Positions 45,553 through 55,199 of a stretch of DNA of 64,000 bases are shown one piece after another. A program made the position numbers and the translations under genes. Position 1 is the first letter of the stretch; each line of letters begins with the position of its first letter. The stretch is from the NCBI GenBank assembly GCA_944470555.2, contig OX104130.1, positions 52,113,491-52,177,490 of the forward strand, read 5' to 3'. This DNA is from Heterobilharzia americana. Lineage: Eukaryota; Platyhelminthes; Trematoda; Strigeidida; Schistosomatidae. The notes under the pieces were generated by a model. It saw nothing but the letters and a program-made list of their open reading frames with translations, did not search any database and was not told where the DNA came from.

Positions 45553-45575
45553 CATTATTTATCATTACTGTTAAA

Positions 45576-46494
45576 CTCTGGAGCCGACATGTCAACAGTG
45601 ACCAAGCTACTCAGTTCAATCAACGACAGATAATTCCAAGTTATATTATTTCCTCAGGATGGCCTAACTGATCTAATCTGACCACCTCCAGGTCTATTGA
45701 CAAATACTTTGATATCTTTAAATTCTTTTGAGGTGATCGGTTAAAGATCTGAACTGATTGAATACCAATTTGAAATGAAGTAGTTTAAAATCCAAACTAT
45801 TGCTAATTACATACCCATGTTTATGGTACTCACTTCAGCTAGATTTTGTAAAATTAAACCAGTTAAGCGGAGAGATTTGTCTATATTCATAGAATTACAT
45901 TCTATTATAATGTTTAGAAAGGATGTTTATAAGCCAAGTACACTTCATTCATCTCATCATTTCAGATTTTACTCAATATATTGCAAAACCTACAACCTAT
46001 ATGGACTTCCATAATTTCAATGATAATTTCTAGGCATTCACTGACTTTGTGTTTTAATGTCAATTTCATTTCATAGATGTTTTGATTGGTTGTGTTTCTC
46101 TGGTTGTCAATGTAACGATCGTTCAACAATTTCACGTTAGTTACTACAGCAACGTTTTCGGGTTGATATTGTTTAATTTGAACACCTTCAAAAACTATTC
46201 AGTCATCTGAATTTCATGATACTTCTATTTTTACTTCAGGTAAAGTGGGATGAAAATCAAAAGGTTTGATCAATATCTGTACTACCCTGGGGTTTGAATA
46301 AATTGCGAAGAATAATACTAGTAGAATCAGCCTGCATTTATTTCATGGATTCTCCTCCGCTTCTATACAACCCATGTTTATGATGAAAAACGTTCTACAA
46401 CGTACTTTGATGAACCCGTAAGAATGATTCGGTGGAGATGAAAACTAACAATATTGTAGGATGATTGGAATTAATAAAGTTTTTTCAGGTTGGT
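45576..46494. other. Unassigned sequence
   Basis: No motif recognised. The frame at 45817-46014 is unassigned. Confidence 0.3.
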
Positions 46495-47560
46495 ATTCAT
46501 CGTTGCAACTGCCACAAACCTCTATCAATCTCATTCAACAGCTATATACTATGTTATATGGTACCAAATCCTGCATGACAAGTGATTCACTATGGAAAGC
46601 TAAGCTCAGCGACGCCTTCGAAGTGAAGACAAGAGTAAGACATGGTTGCCACCTCCTATCATCAAAGACGATCTTCTTGATTGCGGTCAACCGCACTCGA
46701 CTCGACTGAACTGACTGGATCATACAACTGACAACTGTGAGAAGCAAGAAGATGAACCTAGGCTGTTTGACCGATGAAAGACCTCAGAGGAAGATTCGGA
46801 TTTCCCCATGATGACGATTTGTGTCTAATATCTTATGTCGCACAACTTGAAGATCAACAGGTAAAAACTAACAAGTTGACAGAAGAGGTGAGGTGAGGCA
46901 GTGAAGGAAGACGGGACTTCCTTCAAATGAACGTAGAGAAGACAGAGGTCAGGAAGATACCCACCCAACCATCAACAACAACAACAGTAAGCACCAATCA
47001 CCATGAAGGGGAGAAGTCTCAAGGAAGCTGTCTTTTTCACCTACTTAGGCAGGGCAGCATCGTTTCAACTATAGGTAGCGGCGATACAGATGATTTCAAA
47101 GCAGCCAAGATCGGAAAGAAAGCAAGACAGGCCTTCCTTCATTAGTATGAAATCAGTGAGGAGATCTACTGCACTGCACTCCACTACACTGGAGTGGCTG
47201 GCTGCTGACTGGCTGACTGGCTGTCAACGAACCAACAAAGAAGCTATCACCCAACAAATATGAGGAAGAGGGAAGTGGAGATGGATTGGATTGCATTGGA
47301 CATAAACTGAGAAGGAAAGCCGCTTGGGGACATCACGCATCAGGTCAGGTCATCGAGTGGAAGCCAAATGGAATAGGATGAGTTGGGCGTCGGAGGTGAG
47401 GGTAACATACAGGAGATGGTGTGAGGAAGAAATGAAAGGTTGTGGGCAGTTGTAGAGCCAGATTAAAATGAGTGTAGAGAAGAGAGTGAAATGGTGACGT
47501 GCTACTGAAGCCCTATGTTCCACTAGGAACCTAAAGAACAAATAAAACAATAATGGTAAT
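46495..47560 (+). mobile_element. RTE-clade retrotransposon, truncated divergent copy
   Basis: It starts in the RT at the PQTFIxLIQQLY block (46510-46550, LPQTSINLIQQLYTMLYG). It continues through FEVKTRVRHGCHLLS (46617-46663) and the DDDLC region (about 46800-46830), then the MNVEKTEV and STISTTG-like blocks. It ends with CCCTATGTTCCACTAGGAACC and AAATAAAACAATAA. A GGCT/GACT tetranucleotide expansion lies at 47195-47222, at the same place as in 28545-29985. Frameshifted, inactive. Confidence 0.8.
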
Positions 47561-47689
47561 CTTTCAAACAATATTCATCAGTTGTTTTTGGATGATCTAG
47601 GTAATATTCTGTCTCTAAGTCTTCGGGAACAAACGGTGTTTTTTAATTATTATTATTATTTTTTATTAGTCCCTTGGGTTCCTAGTGGA

Positions 47690-49830
47690 ACATAGGGCTT
47701 CAGTAGCACGTCTCCATTGCATCCTGTTCTCTGAGATCTTTTGAACCTGGTTCCACGACAGCCCACAGGCTCTCATTTCCTCCTCGCACTACCTCCTCCA
47801 TGTCACCCTCGGCACCAACGTCCAACTCGTCGCTTCCCATGGGGGTTCCACTCGAGGGCCTGACGCGTGATGTCCTCAGTCGGCCTACCCAGTGCATGGC
47901 CAATCCATCTCCACTTCTTCCTGCATATTTGTTGCGTGATAGGTTCTTGGTTGGGTCACTACCCGGCCAGAGTTCCTTGTTGCTTATTGTTTCTGGCCAT
48001 CTGATCTTCAGTAACGAGCCAACGTAAGCAGTTGTTGATGAATGTCTGTAGTTTGTTGGAAATGCCCTTGATGACGCGCCAAGTCTCTGAGCCATACAGA
48101 AGCACTGACTTGACTGAATTGGTGTTGAAAATCCGGATCTTGTTCCACATGCTGAGTGCAGTTCAGTAGATCTCCACACTGGTTTCAGGCTAATGAACGC
48201 CTGTCTTGCTTTTCCGATTCTGACTTTGACATCCTCTTCTTTGCCTGTGCCGCCTGTAGTTGAAACAGTGCTTCCTAGATAGGTGAAGGAGGTTACTTCC
48301 TTTAAGTTTCTCCCGTTGATGGTGACTGGAGTTTTTTGTTGTAAAAAATGGTGCGGTATCTTGATCACTTCTGTCTTCTCTATATTCACCTGAAGTCCCG
48401 TCTTCGCTGCCTCTTCTGTCAGCTTGTTAGTTTTTGCCTGTAGATCTTCCAGTTTGTGTGACATCAGGCACAAGTCATCGTTGGCGAAATCCAAGTCTTC
48501 TAGGTTCTTTTCCGCAGTCCAGCGTATCCCCCTCTTCTCGCTCCCCACTGTTTGTTGCATGATCCAGTCGACCATAACACAATCAGGAATATAATGGGTG
48601 ATAGTAGGCAACCTTGTTTCACTCCTGTCTTCACTTCAAAGGCATCACTCAGCTTCCCATTGTGGATTACTTGGCATGTGGCATCTTCATATAGTTGTTG
48701 AATGAGGCGGATAAAGGTTTGCGGTACTCCGTAGTATTGAAGCAGTTTCGAAATTACTTGTCGGTCGACGCTGTCAAAGGCATTCTCGAAGTCGATAGGG
48801 TTGAGGTAGAGAGCTGATTGCCATTCTATGCTCTGTTCTATGATGACACGAAGCGTTGCAATTTGGTCAGCACATGATTTGTACTTCCTGAAGCCAGCCT
48901 GTTCCGGTCGTAGTTTTGAATCCAGTGCATCCTTTAGCCTCTCTAGGATGATGCTGCTTAGTATTTTGCTTGCTTTGGGTGGACAGGAGAGTGATTCTGT
49001 GCCAGTTCTTGCAAACACTGAGGTCTCCCTTCTTCGGCAGTTTGACAAGGTAACCCTTCTTCCAATCAATGGGCAGATACCTTCTCTTCCTTCCACACCT
49101 TCTGCAATAGTGGTGTGAGCATGTCTGCTGTTGTCTCTGCGTCTGTTCTCAGTGCTTCTGGCGGTATTCCATCTGGTCCTGCTGCTTTCCCGCATTTCAG
49201 TAGCTTTATGGCGTTCAGGACTTCCATTTTTGTTGTAGGATTTATGTTCCATTGTAGTTCTGAGGCTGTAGGTGGTATTTCTGGACAAAGTGCAGGTGGT
49301 GGTTGATTCAAGAGCTTCTTGAAGTGGTCGGCCCATCGTTTCCTCTGTTTCTCTTCTTTCGTAATTAAATTTCCTTCTTCATCTTTTATTGGTTTCATCT
49401 GTGTTGGTCTCTTCCCTGATAGCAACCTGGTTATTTGATACAATGTCGTCAGGTCTCTCCTACCTGCAGCCTGTTCTGCTTCACTTGCCAGTGTGTCGTA
49501 GAAGTGTCGTTTGTCTTTGCGTGCACTCTTCTTCACTTCTTTATCCAGTGTTTTATACATTGTGCTCAGTTCCTCTTGTCGTTGAGCATCCTTGCACTGG
49601 TATATCTTCTGTTTCACCATCCTCCTCTCCTCTATCAGCTTCCACGTATCCGTCGAGATCCATTCCTTGTCTTCTTTCTTCTTCCTTCCTAATACGGCTG
49701 TGCAAGTTTCTCTCCACATGGCCTTCAAAGAGTTCCAGTGTTCTTCCACACAGGTTTCTTCAGGGATGTTGCTGGATATCTCCCATCTTGTCTTGATGGC
49801 TGACTGTGAAGATCTCCTTTGTAGTTTCAT
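47690..49830 (-). pseudogene. RTE copy A linker and reverse transcriptase
   Basis: The linker frame (49066-49830) includes KCGKAAGPDGIPPEALR, the RT entry motif (AAGPDGI). A shift leads to PIDWKKGYLVKLPKKGDLSVCKNWHRITLL (RT block with NWR-ITLLS), QAGFRKYKSCADQIATLR, PIDFENAFDSVDR (the F-AFDSV catalytic aspartate), GVKQGCLLSPIIF and then DLDFANDDLCLMSH. The catalytic loop is F-A-D-D in RTE RTs; here three bases add an asparagine. Later blocks are VNIEKTEV, FTYLGS and ISLKPVWRS, with a C-terminus that ends in TRNPRD in one frame. Frameshifted, inactive. Confidence 0.88.
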
Positions 49831-49869
49831 CCTTCAGTTTCCGAGTGTTGTACTTGAATTGAGGTCTAT

Positions 49870-50673
49870 CACCAGCTTCCTTGAAGGCTTTTAACTTGAT
49901 TTGGAAGGTTCCTTGCACTAGATAGTGAGTGGTGTGAACCTACATCTGCTCCTCTTCTTGACCTTGTGTTAAGTAGACTGCGTCTCCATTTTCTTGAGAT
50001 TGAGATAAAGTCGATTTGGTTTTTAGTGTGTCCATCTGGTGAAGTCCATGTCGCTTTGTGGATATCCTTGTGCTTGAACACACTGCCTACTCCAATCACC
50101 AAATCGTTGAATGCACAGAATTCTGCAAAAAATTCTACATTCTCATTCATTTCACCTAGCGCCTCTCGACCCATGGTTAGTTCTCTTCCCGTGTTGTCCC
50201 TTCCCAGTTTGGCATTCATGTCGCCCATTAGAATTTTGATATCCCCAACTGAGGTCTTGTCTAGTGTTGATTGCAGTTGTCTGTAGAATCCCTCCTTTTT
50301 CTCTTGCTCTGCATAATTTGTAGGTGCGTAGCATTGTATGATTGTGACCTTCCTTGGCTTTGAGTTGAATCTTGCTGTCATGATCCTGCATGAGGAGATT
50401 GGTTCCCACTGCATGAGAGCCTTCGATGCTCTTGGGGACATCATGATAGCAACTCCATAACTCAGCGTGATCGTGGTTGTCGTCTGACTGACCGGAGTAG
50501 ATTATTGATTATGCAGTTGACAGTTTGGAGAGTCCACTCCCATTCCATCTGCTTTCGCAAATCCCAAGCACTTCAATGTGATACCTTCTCATCTCCTTTG
50601 CAATCTGGGCTGCCTAACTAGGTTCAAACATGGTGCGGACATTCCATGTCCCCACGTTTACTTTCGCTTTCAT
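49870..50673 (-). pseudogene. RTE copy A endonuclease domain
   Basis: The ATG at 50673 starts MKAKVNVGTWNVRTMFEPS, then TAG, then AAQIAKEMRRYHIEVLGICESRWNGSG: the GTWNVRT and E-RW-GSG motifs of RTE endonucleases with the catalytic asparagine and glutamate present. After shifts a 191-codon frame (49869-50444) gives VTIIQCYAPTN, IKILMGDMNAKLG (the GD-N metal-site block), TWTSPDG followed by NQIDFI, and RSRRGADVGSHH (final catalytic histidine region). All catalytic blocks are recognisable; the early stop and frameshifts inactivate it. Confidence 0.88.
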
Positions 50674-50944
50674 CGAGGGAGAGAAGACACATCGGCCTGG
50701 TCAATTGGCTTCCCGAAGGCAGGCTTTCACCAACTGGCATCATTTCGCCTCTCCGATTCCAGCGGGGAATAAGTTTGTTTTTATTTTTTATATTTTGTTT
50801 GTGCTTTGAAGTTTCTCTAGCGGTTAGATTTGTTTTCTGGGGTAGGGTTGGTAGCCCTATGCCCAACCTTCCCTCTTTACCCGGGCTTAGGACCGGCTAG
50901 TAACTAGTAAACTAGTTAACCAGGCGAGGTTGGTGTTTTTTAAT

Positions 50945-51768
50945 ATTCCACATAAATGTTGTCATATGTACAAACTGCCTTTCTATAATTATTTGACATC
51001 CAATGAAATCGAAGTAGTAAAGCATCGTCGAAATCGTTACCAGCTGAACTGACCAAGTGGATCGCCAAGTAGTAAAATAGCCATGGCGAATGCAAGAATA
51101 TACTCAGATTGTACATAAACAGTGACTATCTCTCCCTGCCTACACTAGATTATGTTAGAGTGAACTCTAAAAGTACAAGAGGGGGAAGAATGTCTAGTGA
51201 GTGAAAGGAATATAGATATCAAACAAAAATTTAAAAGTTTATGGCTTATTAGCGATTGTATTTCATTCTGTATACTGTGGTAATTTGAGTAGGTTACCAC
51301 CTTTTAACACCGAATTTCTGCTTTAGGCATTCGTCTGTATCTGATACGCCATTAACAGTCTGTCGGCTTATAGACATTTCCAGCTTGAATTTCTTGCTTC
51401 CGTTCTTCCCCCAACTATGCATATGGTTACATTTGACACACAGCGCTTCAGTCGGACCTGTTCACATCGATTAGCTGTCATGTGTTGGTATAACTAAAAG
51501 ACGTAAAACTGCCAATGTCTAGACGAAAAATTCTCTCATTGTTTCATCTTGTCTTAATATTATAAATAAATTTTCGTTTGCAAACGATCTCACAGACTGG
51601 AAACCATAACAAAAAATCATCAATAATTTAATTTGCCATTAATGAATATGGTCGAAGCAGACAAATCGATATTTTTAGTAACTGTTCATAAAAAAACGGT
51701 TATAAATGCTAATTGAGTCCTGTTGAACGGTTCATTCTGCTTGACAAAAATAAACAATCATTATATGA
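50945..51768. other. Unassigned sequence between the RTE copies
   Basis: No motif found. Confidence 0.3.
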
Positions 51769-52021
51769 ATATGTTTAGCGATAGACGAAGATGGATGTTT
51801 GTATAAAGGGGGTTTAAATTTACGGATGGCAAGCGCTTCAATAAATTTAAGGACTCGGCTCTGACCACTTTTATGTTTTCATGTCTATCCTATGGTTAGT
51901 TTCTAGTATATGTTTAGCAATAGACAGCCTTTAAAGTGCTACATAAAAGTGGTCAGAGCCGAGTGCTTAAATTTATTGAAGCTCTTGCCATCCGTAAATT
52001 TAAACCCCCTTTATACAAACA
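51769..52021. repeat. Inverted repeat derived from a Penelope ORF end
   Basis: Arms of about 77 bases (51798-51874 and 51943-52021) differ at only a few positions and enclose a 68-base loop. The right arm reads VLKFIEALAIRKFKPPLYKH on the plus strand, the EALAI-KP tail typical of Penelope elements. The left arm encodes it on the minus strand. ATATGTTTAGC-ATAGAC occurs in direct repeat at 51769-51786 and 51908-51925. Confidence 0.7.
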
Positions 52022-52060
52022 CTATATGAATGTATTTTTGAGATGAATGGGGATTCTTAA

Positions 52061-52322
52061 TTTAGAAGTAGTATTCATTATGGACTGACATCAGTTGGGG
52101 AACCATTAAAAATCTGGGAGCACTCGACGGATGTTTCGTCCTAGTGGCTGAATGGTTAACGCGTTCGTCGTGAAACCTGAAGGTCCTGAGTTCTACCCCT
52201 AACCGGGTTGTGGGTGCGCACTGCTGAGGAGTCCCATACTAGGACGAAATAGCTGTCCAGTGCTGCCAGATTTCCAATGGCTCCCCAACTGATGTTAGTC
52301 CATGATGAATACTACTTCTAAA
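52061..52322 (+). mobile_element. Second-family tRNA-hammerhead foldback element, best-preserved copy
   Basis: Ends are inverted over about 80 bases: the left end starts TTTAGAAGTAGTATTCATTA and reaches TTTCGTCCTAG; the right end starts CTAGGACGAAAT and ends TGAATACTACTTCTAAA. Between them is a tRNA-like head: A-box-like TGGCTGAATGGTTAACGCG (52145-52163) and B-box-like GGTCCTGAGTTCTACCCC (52182-52199). Then comes GGGTTGTGGGTGCGC and a hammerhead. No ORF. The left end keeps only the 3' half of a minus-strand ribozyme (GGACGAAAC). Confidence 0.7.
52216..52266 (+). ncRNA. Hammerhead ribozyme, second family, consensus-complete
   Basis: CTGAGGA (52224-52230), stem II GTCC/GGAC with loop CATACTA, and GAAA (52246-52249) are all intact. 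Stem I GCACTG (52218-52223) pairs perfectly with CAGTGC (52258-52263). Cleavage is predicted after the GTC ending at 52257. Stem III is minimal, with a two-base loop, as in other schistosome hammerheads, so cleavage may be more efficient in dimeric RNA. It is the only hammerhead in this window with no visible defect. Confidence 0.8.
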
Positions 52323-52565
52323 TCATTATATTAGTTCAAATGGGACAACGCGTAACACAGGCATCATTTTTAAATTGGTAAGTGAAGATTCATGTGAAAC
52401 ATCGTTTTGGTACAAGGTAAGAAAAGTACACTAATGAAATATAACCGTTATAATAGACTTAGTTTATTCATAAAAATTCTATTGAATATTCATTTTAACC
52501 ATCATTCACAAACCAGTTGTCGTTCATTTTTTGATTATCTGTTTATGTGTGTGTATGTGTGCGCG

Positions 52566-52566
<1 letters not shown>

Positions 52567-52640
<74 letters not shown>
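52567..52640. repeat. (AT)n microsatellite
   Basis: About 37 AT units, the longest such tract in the window. Confidence 0.95.
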
Positions 52641-52644
<4 letters not shown>

Positions 52645-52967
52645 TAGGTAATCAAAGCAAAAAAACATGAACAAAGAACCGTTTGGGCAAATAAAATTGT
52701 TGGTTCAAATAACGAAAATGTGAGTGATTGAGCGAAAAAGCAAATTATCAAATCAATAACACTGATACTGTTAGCCACTTGGAAGTACTGAACAAACAAC
52801 CTTTGTATAAAACTTCATCTTCGTCAACTTTCGTCAACAGAGATGATGTCAGCTGGACAACCAAATAAAATACTTATGGAGAGAAGCACCCAACCGCACT
52901 CAAGGTCATCAGACCAAATTACAAAACCGCCTATGGAGAAAATCCTGCAGGTCAGTTTTTTTCCAAA
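52641..52967. other. Unassigned sequence
   Basis: No motif. It lies between the (AT)n tract and a Penelope end. Confidence 0.3.
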
Positions 52968-53040
52968 GTTTTGCTGATGATGTCGACTAGAATGACAATG
53001 AAAGCTTACCGACTAAACTATCCAGCTCAGAGAACACATC
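52968..53040 (+). mobile_element. Penelope 3'-end fragment with hammerhead-like motif
   Basis: GCTGATGATGTCGACTAG, GAAAGCTTACCGACTAAAC and CAGCTCAGAGAACAC parallel the minus strand of 22325-22384. CTGATGA is followed by TGTC/GACA pairing and then AT-GAAA, so the ribozyme core is near-consensus with two extra bases. Confidence 0.5.
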
Positions 53041-53088
53041 ATCAAAACTAAGAGATGATTCCTTATGTTCAAGCAATGAGAAATGAAT

Positions 53089-53345
53089 CGTCCTAGTATG
53101 GGACTCCTCAGCAGTATGCACCCACGACCTGGCTGGCGACCAAACTCAGGATCTTTAGGTTTCTTGGCGAATACGTCAACGATCCAGCCACTGGGTTGAA
53201 GTTCAGTGGCTCACAGTTTCCAAATTCTGTCAATTCGTGATATAGCATGACTATCACCGAAGGTCTTCAGATGCCATCCGCCTCACTTCCGACCGGCAGA
53301 CCCCACAGGTCACTACTTCTCATTAGAACTTCGGGACATCTATGT
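53089..53345 (-). mobile_element. Second-family element, truncated at the hammerhead
   Basis: On the minus strand, leader words (CCCGAAGTTCTAATGAGAAG, ATCACGAATTGACAG) lead into a tRNA-like head and then GTGGGTGCATACTG, the core CTGAGGA (53105-53111), GTCCCATACTAGGACGA. The GAAA is lost, the sequence changing after GA at about 53090. The leader is shared with 59880-60000. Confidence 0.55.
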
Positions 53346-53392
53346 CGCTAATGAGCAGTATAAAGTAATGTATTTTCAGATGAATGAGTATT

Positions 53393-53472
53393 TTAATTTT
53401 GAGGTAGTATTTATCCCAGGTTCTCATGGTTCTCCAGCTGATGTCAGTCCGTGGTGAATACTACCTCAAAAC
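53393..53472. repeat. Isolated terminal part of a second-family element
   Basis: TTTTGAGGTAGTATT at the left is the exact inverse of AATACTACCTCAAAA at the right. Between them is the conserved TTCTCCAGCTGATGTCAGTCC word. No tRNA head or ribozyme remains. Confidence 0.55.
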
Positions 53473-53582
53473 ATGCCTTTCTTCCTATAATTTTTGCTGA
53501 AACTTCTTTACAAATGGATAACCTTATCAATATTCCTTGTAACTATAACTATCCACTTCCACTAGACTCTGGGAATAACTTA

Positions 53583-53706
53583 AAAGGCCACCCTAACAAT
53601 TATTGAAATAACCGACTACCCTTTTTATTTTAAAGAAAATTACTTTCACAACCAAAATTCCGAAACCACACTGTTTATATCAGTAGTTGTTAGGGTGGCC
53701 TTTAAA
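53583..53706. mobile_element. MITE-like element, copy D
   Basis: Left AAAGGCCACCCTAACAATTATTG; right GTAGTTGTTAGGGTGGCCTTTAAAA. The terminal 17 bases are nearly perfect inverses. Flanking TTAA/TTTAAA is compatible with several transposon superfamilies. Confidence 0.65.
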
Positions 53707-53807
53707 AGTCACTCCTCAATTTACCAACACGATAAGTCACGTAATTTCGCTCTCCTGTCTAGGACGACAGAACACAAAATCTGAGGCTAATGGCAGAGTT
53801 ACTTTAA

Positions 53808-53930
53808 AGGGCCTCCTAGTAACTCTTGAAATAACCAATCACGATATGATATTTTGGGTGGAAAGATAATTTTTCGTAAAACAGAAAAGTAATTGGTTAC
53901 ACCAGTAGTTGTTAGGATGAATCTTGAATC
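53808..53930. mobile_element. MITE-like element, copy E
   Basis: Left TTTAAAGGGCCTCCTAGTAAC and AATAACCAATCA; right AGTAATTGGTTACACC and AGTAGTTGTTAGGATG. Same family as copies A-D. Confidence 0.6.
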
Positions 53931-54120
53931 ACCCGTATACGTGCCACAATTTATAAAAATGAAACAACCGATTTCATGCACAGAAAATGAGATAATACCC
54001 AGTCATGAAGTGATTTTTTCCAAACCATAAGTCCTACAGAAATGAGCGAGGTGTTAATCGAAATCTCTTGAATCGAGCTGCTATACAGTAATATTGTTGA
54101 GTAAGTCCTTAGTAAAGAAA
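53931..54120. other. Short unassigned spacer before RTE copy B
   Basis: It ends in AGTAAAGAAA, whose AAAGAAACT (54114-54122) recurs after the RTE tail at 57378-57386. Confidence 0.4.
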
Positions 54121-54365
54121 CTGGTTAACTAGTTCACTAGTTACTAGTCGGTCATAAGCCCAGGTAAAGAGGGAAGGTTGGGCATAGGGCTACCAACCCT
54201 ACCCCAGAAAACAAATCTAACCACTGAAGAAACTTCAAAGCACAAACAAAATATAAAAAATAAAACAAACTTATTCCCCGCTGGAATCGGAGAGGCGAAA
54301 TGATGCCAGTTGGTGAAAGCCTGCCTTCGGGAAGCCAATTGACCAGGCCGATGTGTCTTCTCTCG

Positions 54366-55160
54366 ATGAAAGCGAAAGTAAACGTGGGACATGGAATGTC
54401 CGCACCATGTTTGAACCTAGTTAGGCAGCCCAGATTGCAAAGGAGATGAGAAGGTATCACATTGAAGTGCTTGGGATTTGCGAAAGCAGATGGAATGGGA
54501 GTGGACTCTCCAAACTGTCAACTGCATAATCAATAATCTACTCTTGTCAGTCAGACGACAACCACGATCACGCTGAGGGAGTTGCTATCATGATGTCCAC
54601 AAGAGCATCGAAGGCTCTCATGCAGTGGGAACCAATCTCCTCCAGGATCATGACAGCAAGATTCAACTCAAAGCCAAGGAAGGTCACAATCATACAATGC
54701 TATACACCTACAAATTATGCAGAGCAAGAGAAAAAGGAGGGATTCTACAGACAACTGCAATCAACACTAGACAAGACCTCAGTTGGGGATATCAAAATTC
54801 TAATGGGCGACATGAATGCCAAACTGGGAGGGGACAACACAGGAAGAGAACTAACCATGGGTCGAGAAGAGCTCGGTGAGATGAACGAGAATGTAGAATT
54901 GTTTGCAGAATTCTGTGCATTCAACGATTTGGTGATTGGAGTCAGGCAGTGTGTTCAAGCACAAAGCGACATGGATTTCACCAGAAGGACACACTAAAAA
55001 TCAGATCGACTTTATCTAAATGTGAAGAGAGTGGAGTCGCAGCCTGCTTGACACAAGGTCAAGAAGAGGAGCAGATGTAGGTTCACACCACTCACTATCT
55101 AGTGCAAGGAACCTACCTTCCAAATCAAGTTAAAAGCCTTCAAGGAAGCTGGTGATAGAC
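54366..55160 (+). pseudogene. RTE copy B endonuclease domain
   Basis: The start MKAKVNV is followed by a lost G in the GTWNVRTM region (frameshift), the shared EPS-stop, and SRWNGSG. A 135-codon frame (54590-54997) contains KVTIIQCYTPTN and KILMGDMNAKLGGD. A shift then separates it from TKNQIDFI (55000-55020) and the RSRRGADVGSHH block. It is inactive, with the same domain plan as copy A. Confidence 0.85.
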
Positions 55161-55199
55161 CTCAATTCAAGTACAACACTCGGAAACTGAAGGATGAAA

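Larger units (their letters stand above)
44950..45575. mobile_element. SM-alpha cluster with three hammerhead motifs
   Basis: From left to right: a minus-strand SM-alpha segment (44950-45155) whose downstream body carries CCAACAGAGACCAATC and GAGGCATCC on the minus strand; a plus-strand unit with tRNA-like head (45195-45255, A-box-like GATGTAGTAGATAACGC) and hammerhead (45290-45350); and a second plus-strand, decayed hammerhead (45495-45550). The 21-base word GTATAATACAAGCAATAACAC occurs at 45135-45155 and in reverse complement near 44958-44978, bracketing the minus segment. Confidence 0.65.
47648..50931 (-). mobile_element. RTE-clade retrotransposon, full-length copy A (SR2-like)
   Basis: The 3.28-kb unit runs from a 5' end with CCTCGCCTGGTTAACTAG (at 50931) to a TAATAATAAT-type tail (47648). 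It is flanked by perfect GGTGTTTTTTAAT repeats at 47635-47647 and 50932-50944. Order on the minus strand: about 260-base 5' UTR, apurinic-like endonuclease, linker, RT, short 3' UTR. Length and order fit the RTE clade, whose elements are about 3.2-3.4 kb with a single EN-RT ORF. The ORF is broken by a stop early in EN and several frameshifts, so this copy cannot supply protein. It lies head to head with copy B (54121-57377), their 5' ends 3.2 kb apart. Confidence 0.9.

Noticed and set aside
49389..49796. 135-codon plus-strand ORF, also seen opposite copy B
   Set aside because: It is antisense to the RTE linker and repeats only because the element repeats.
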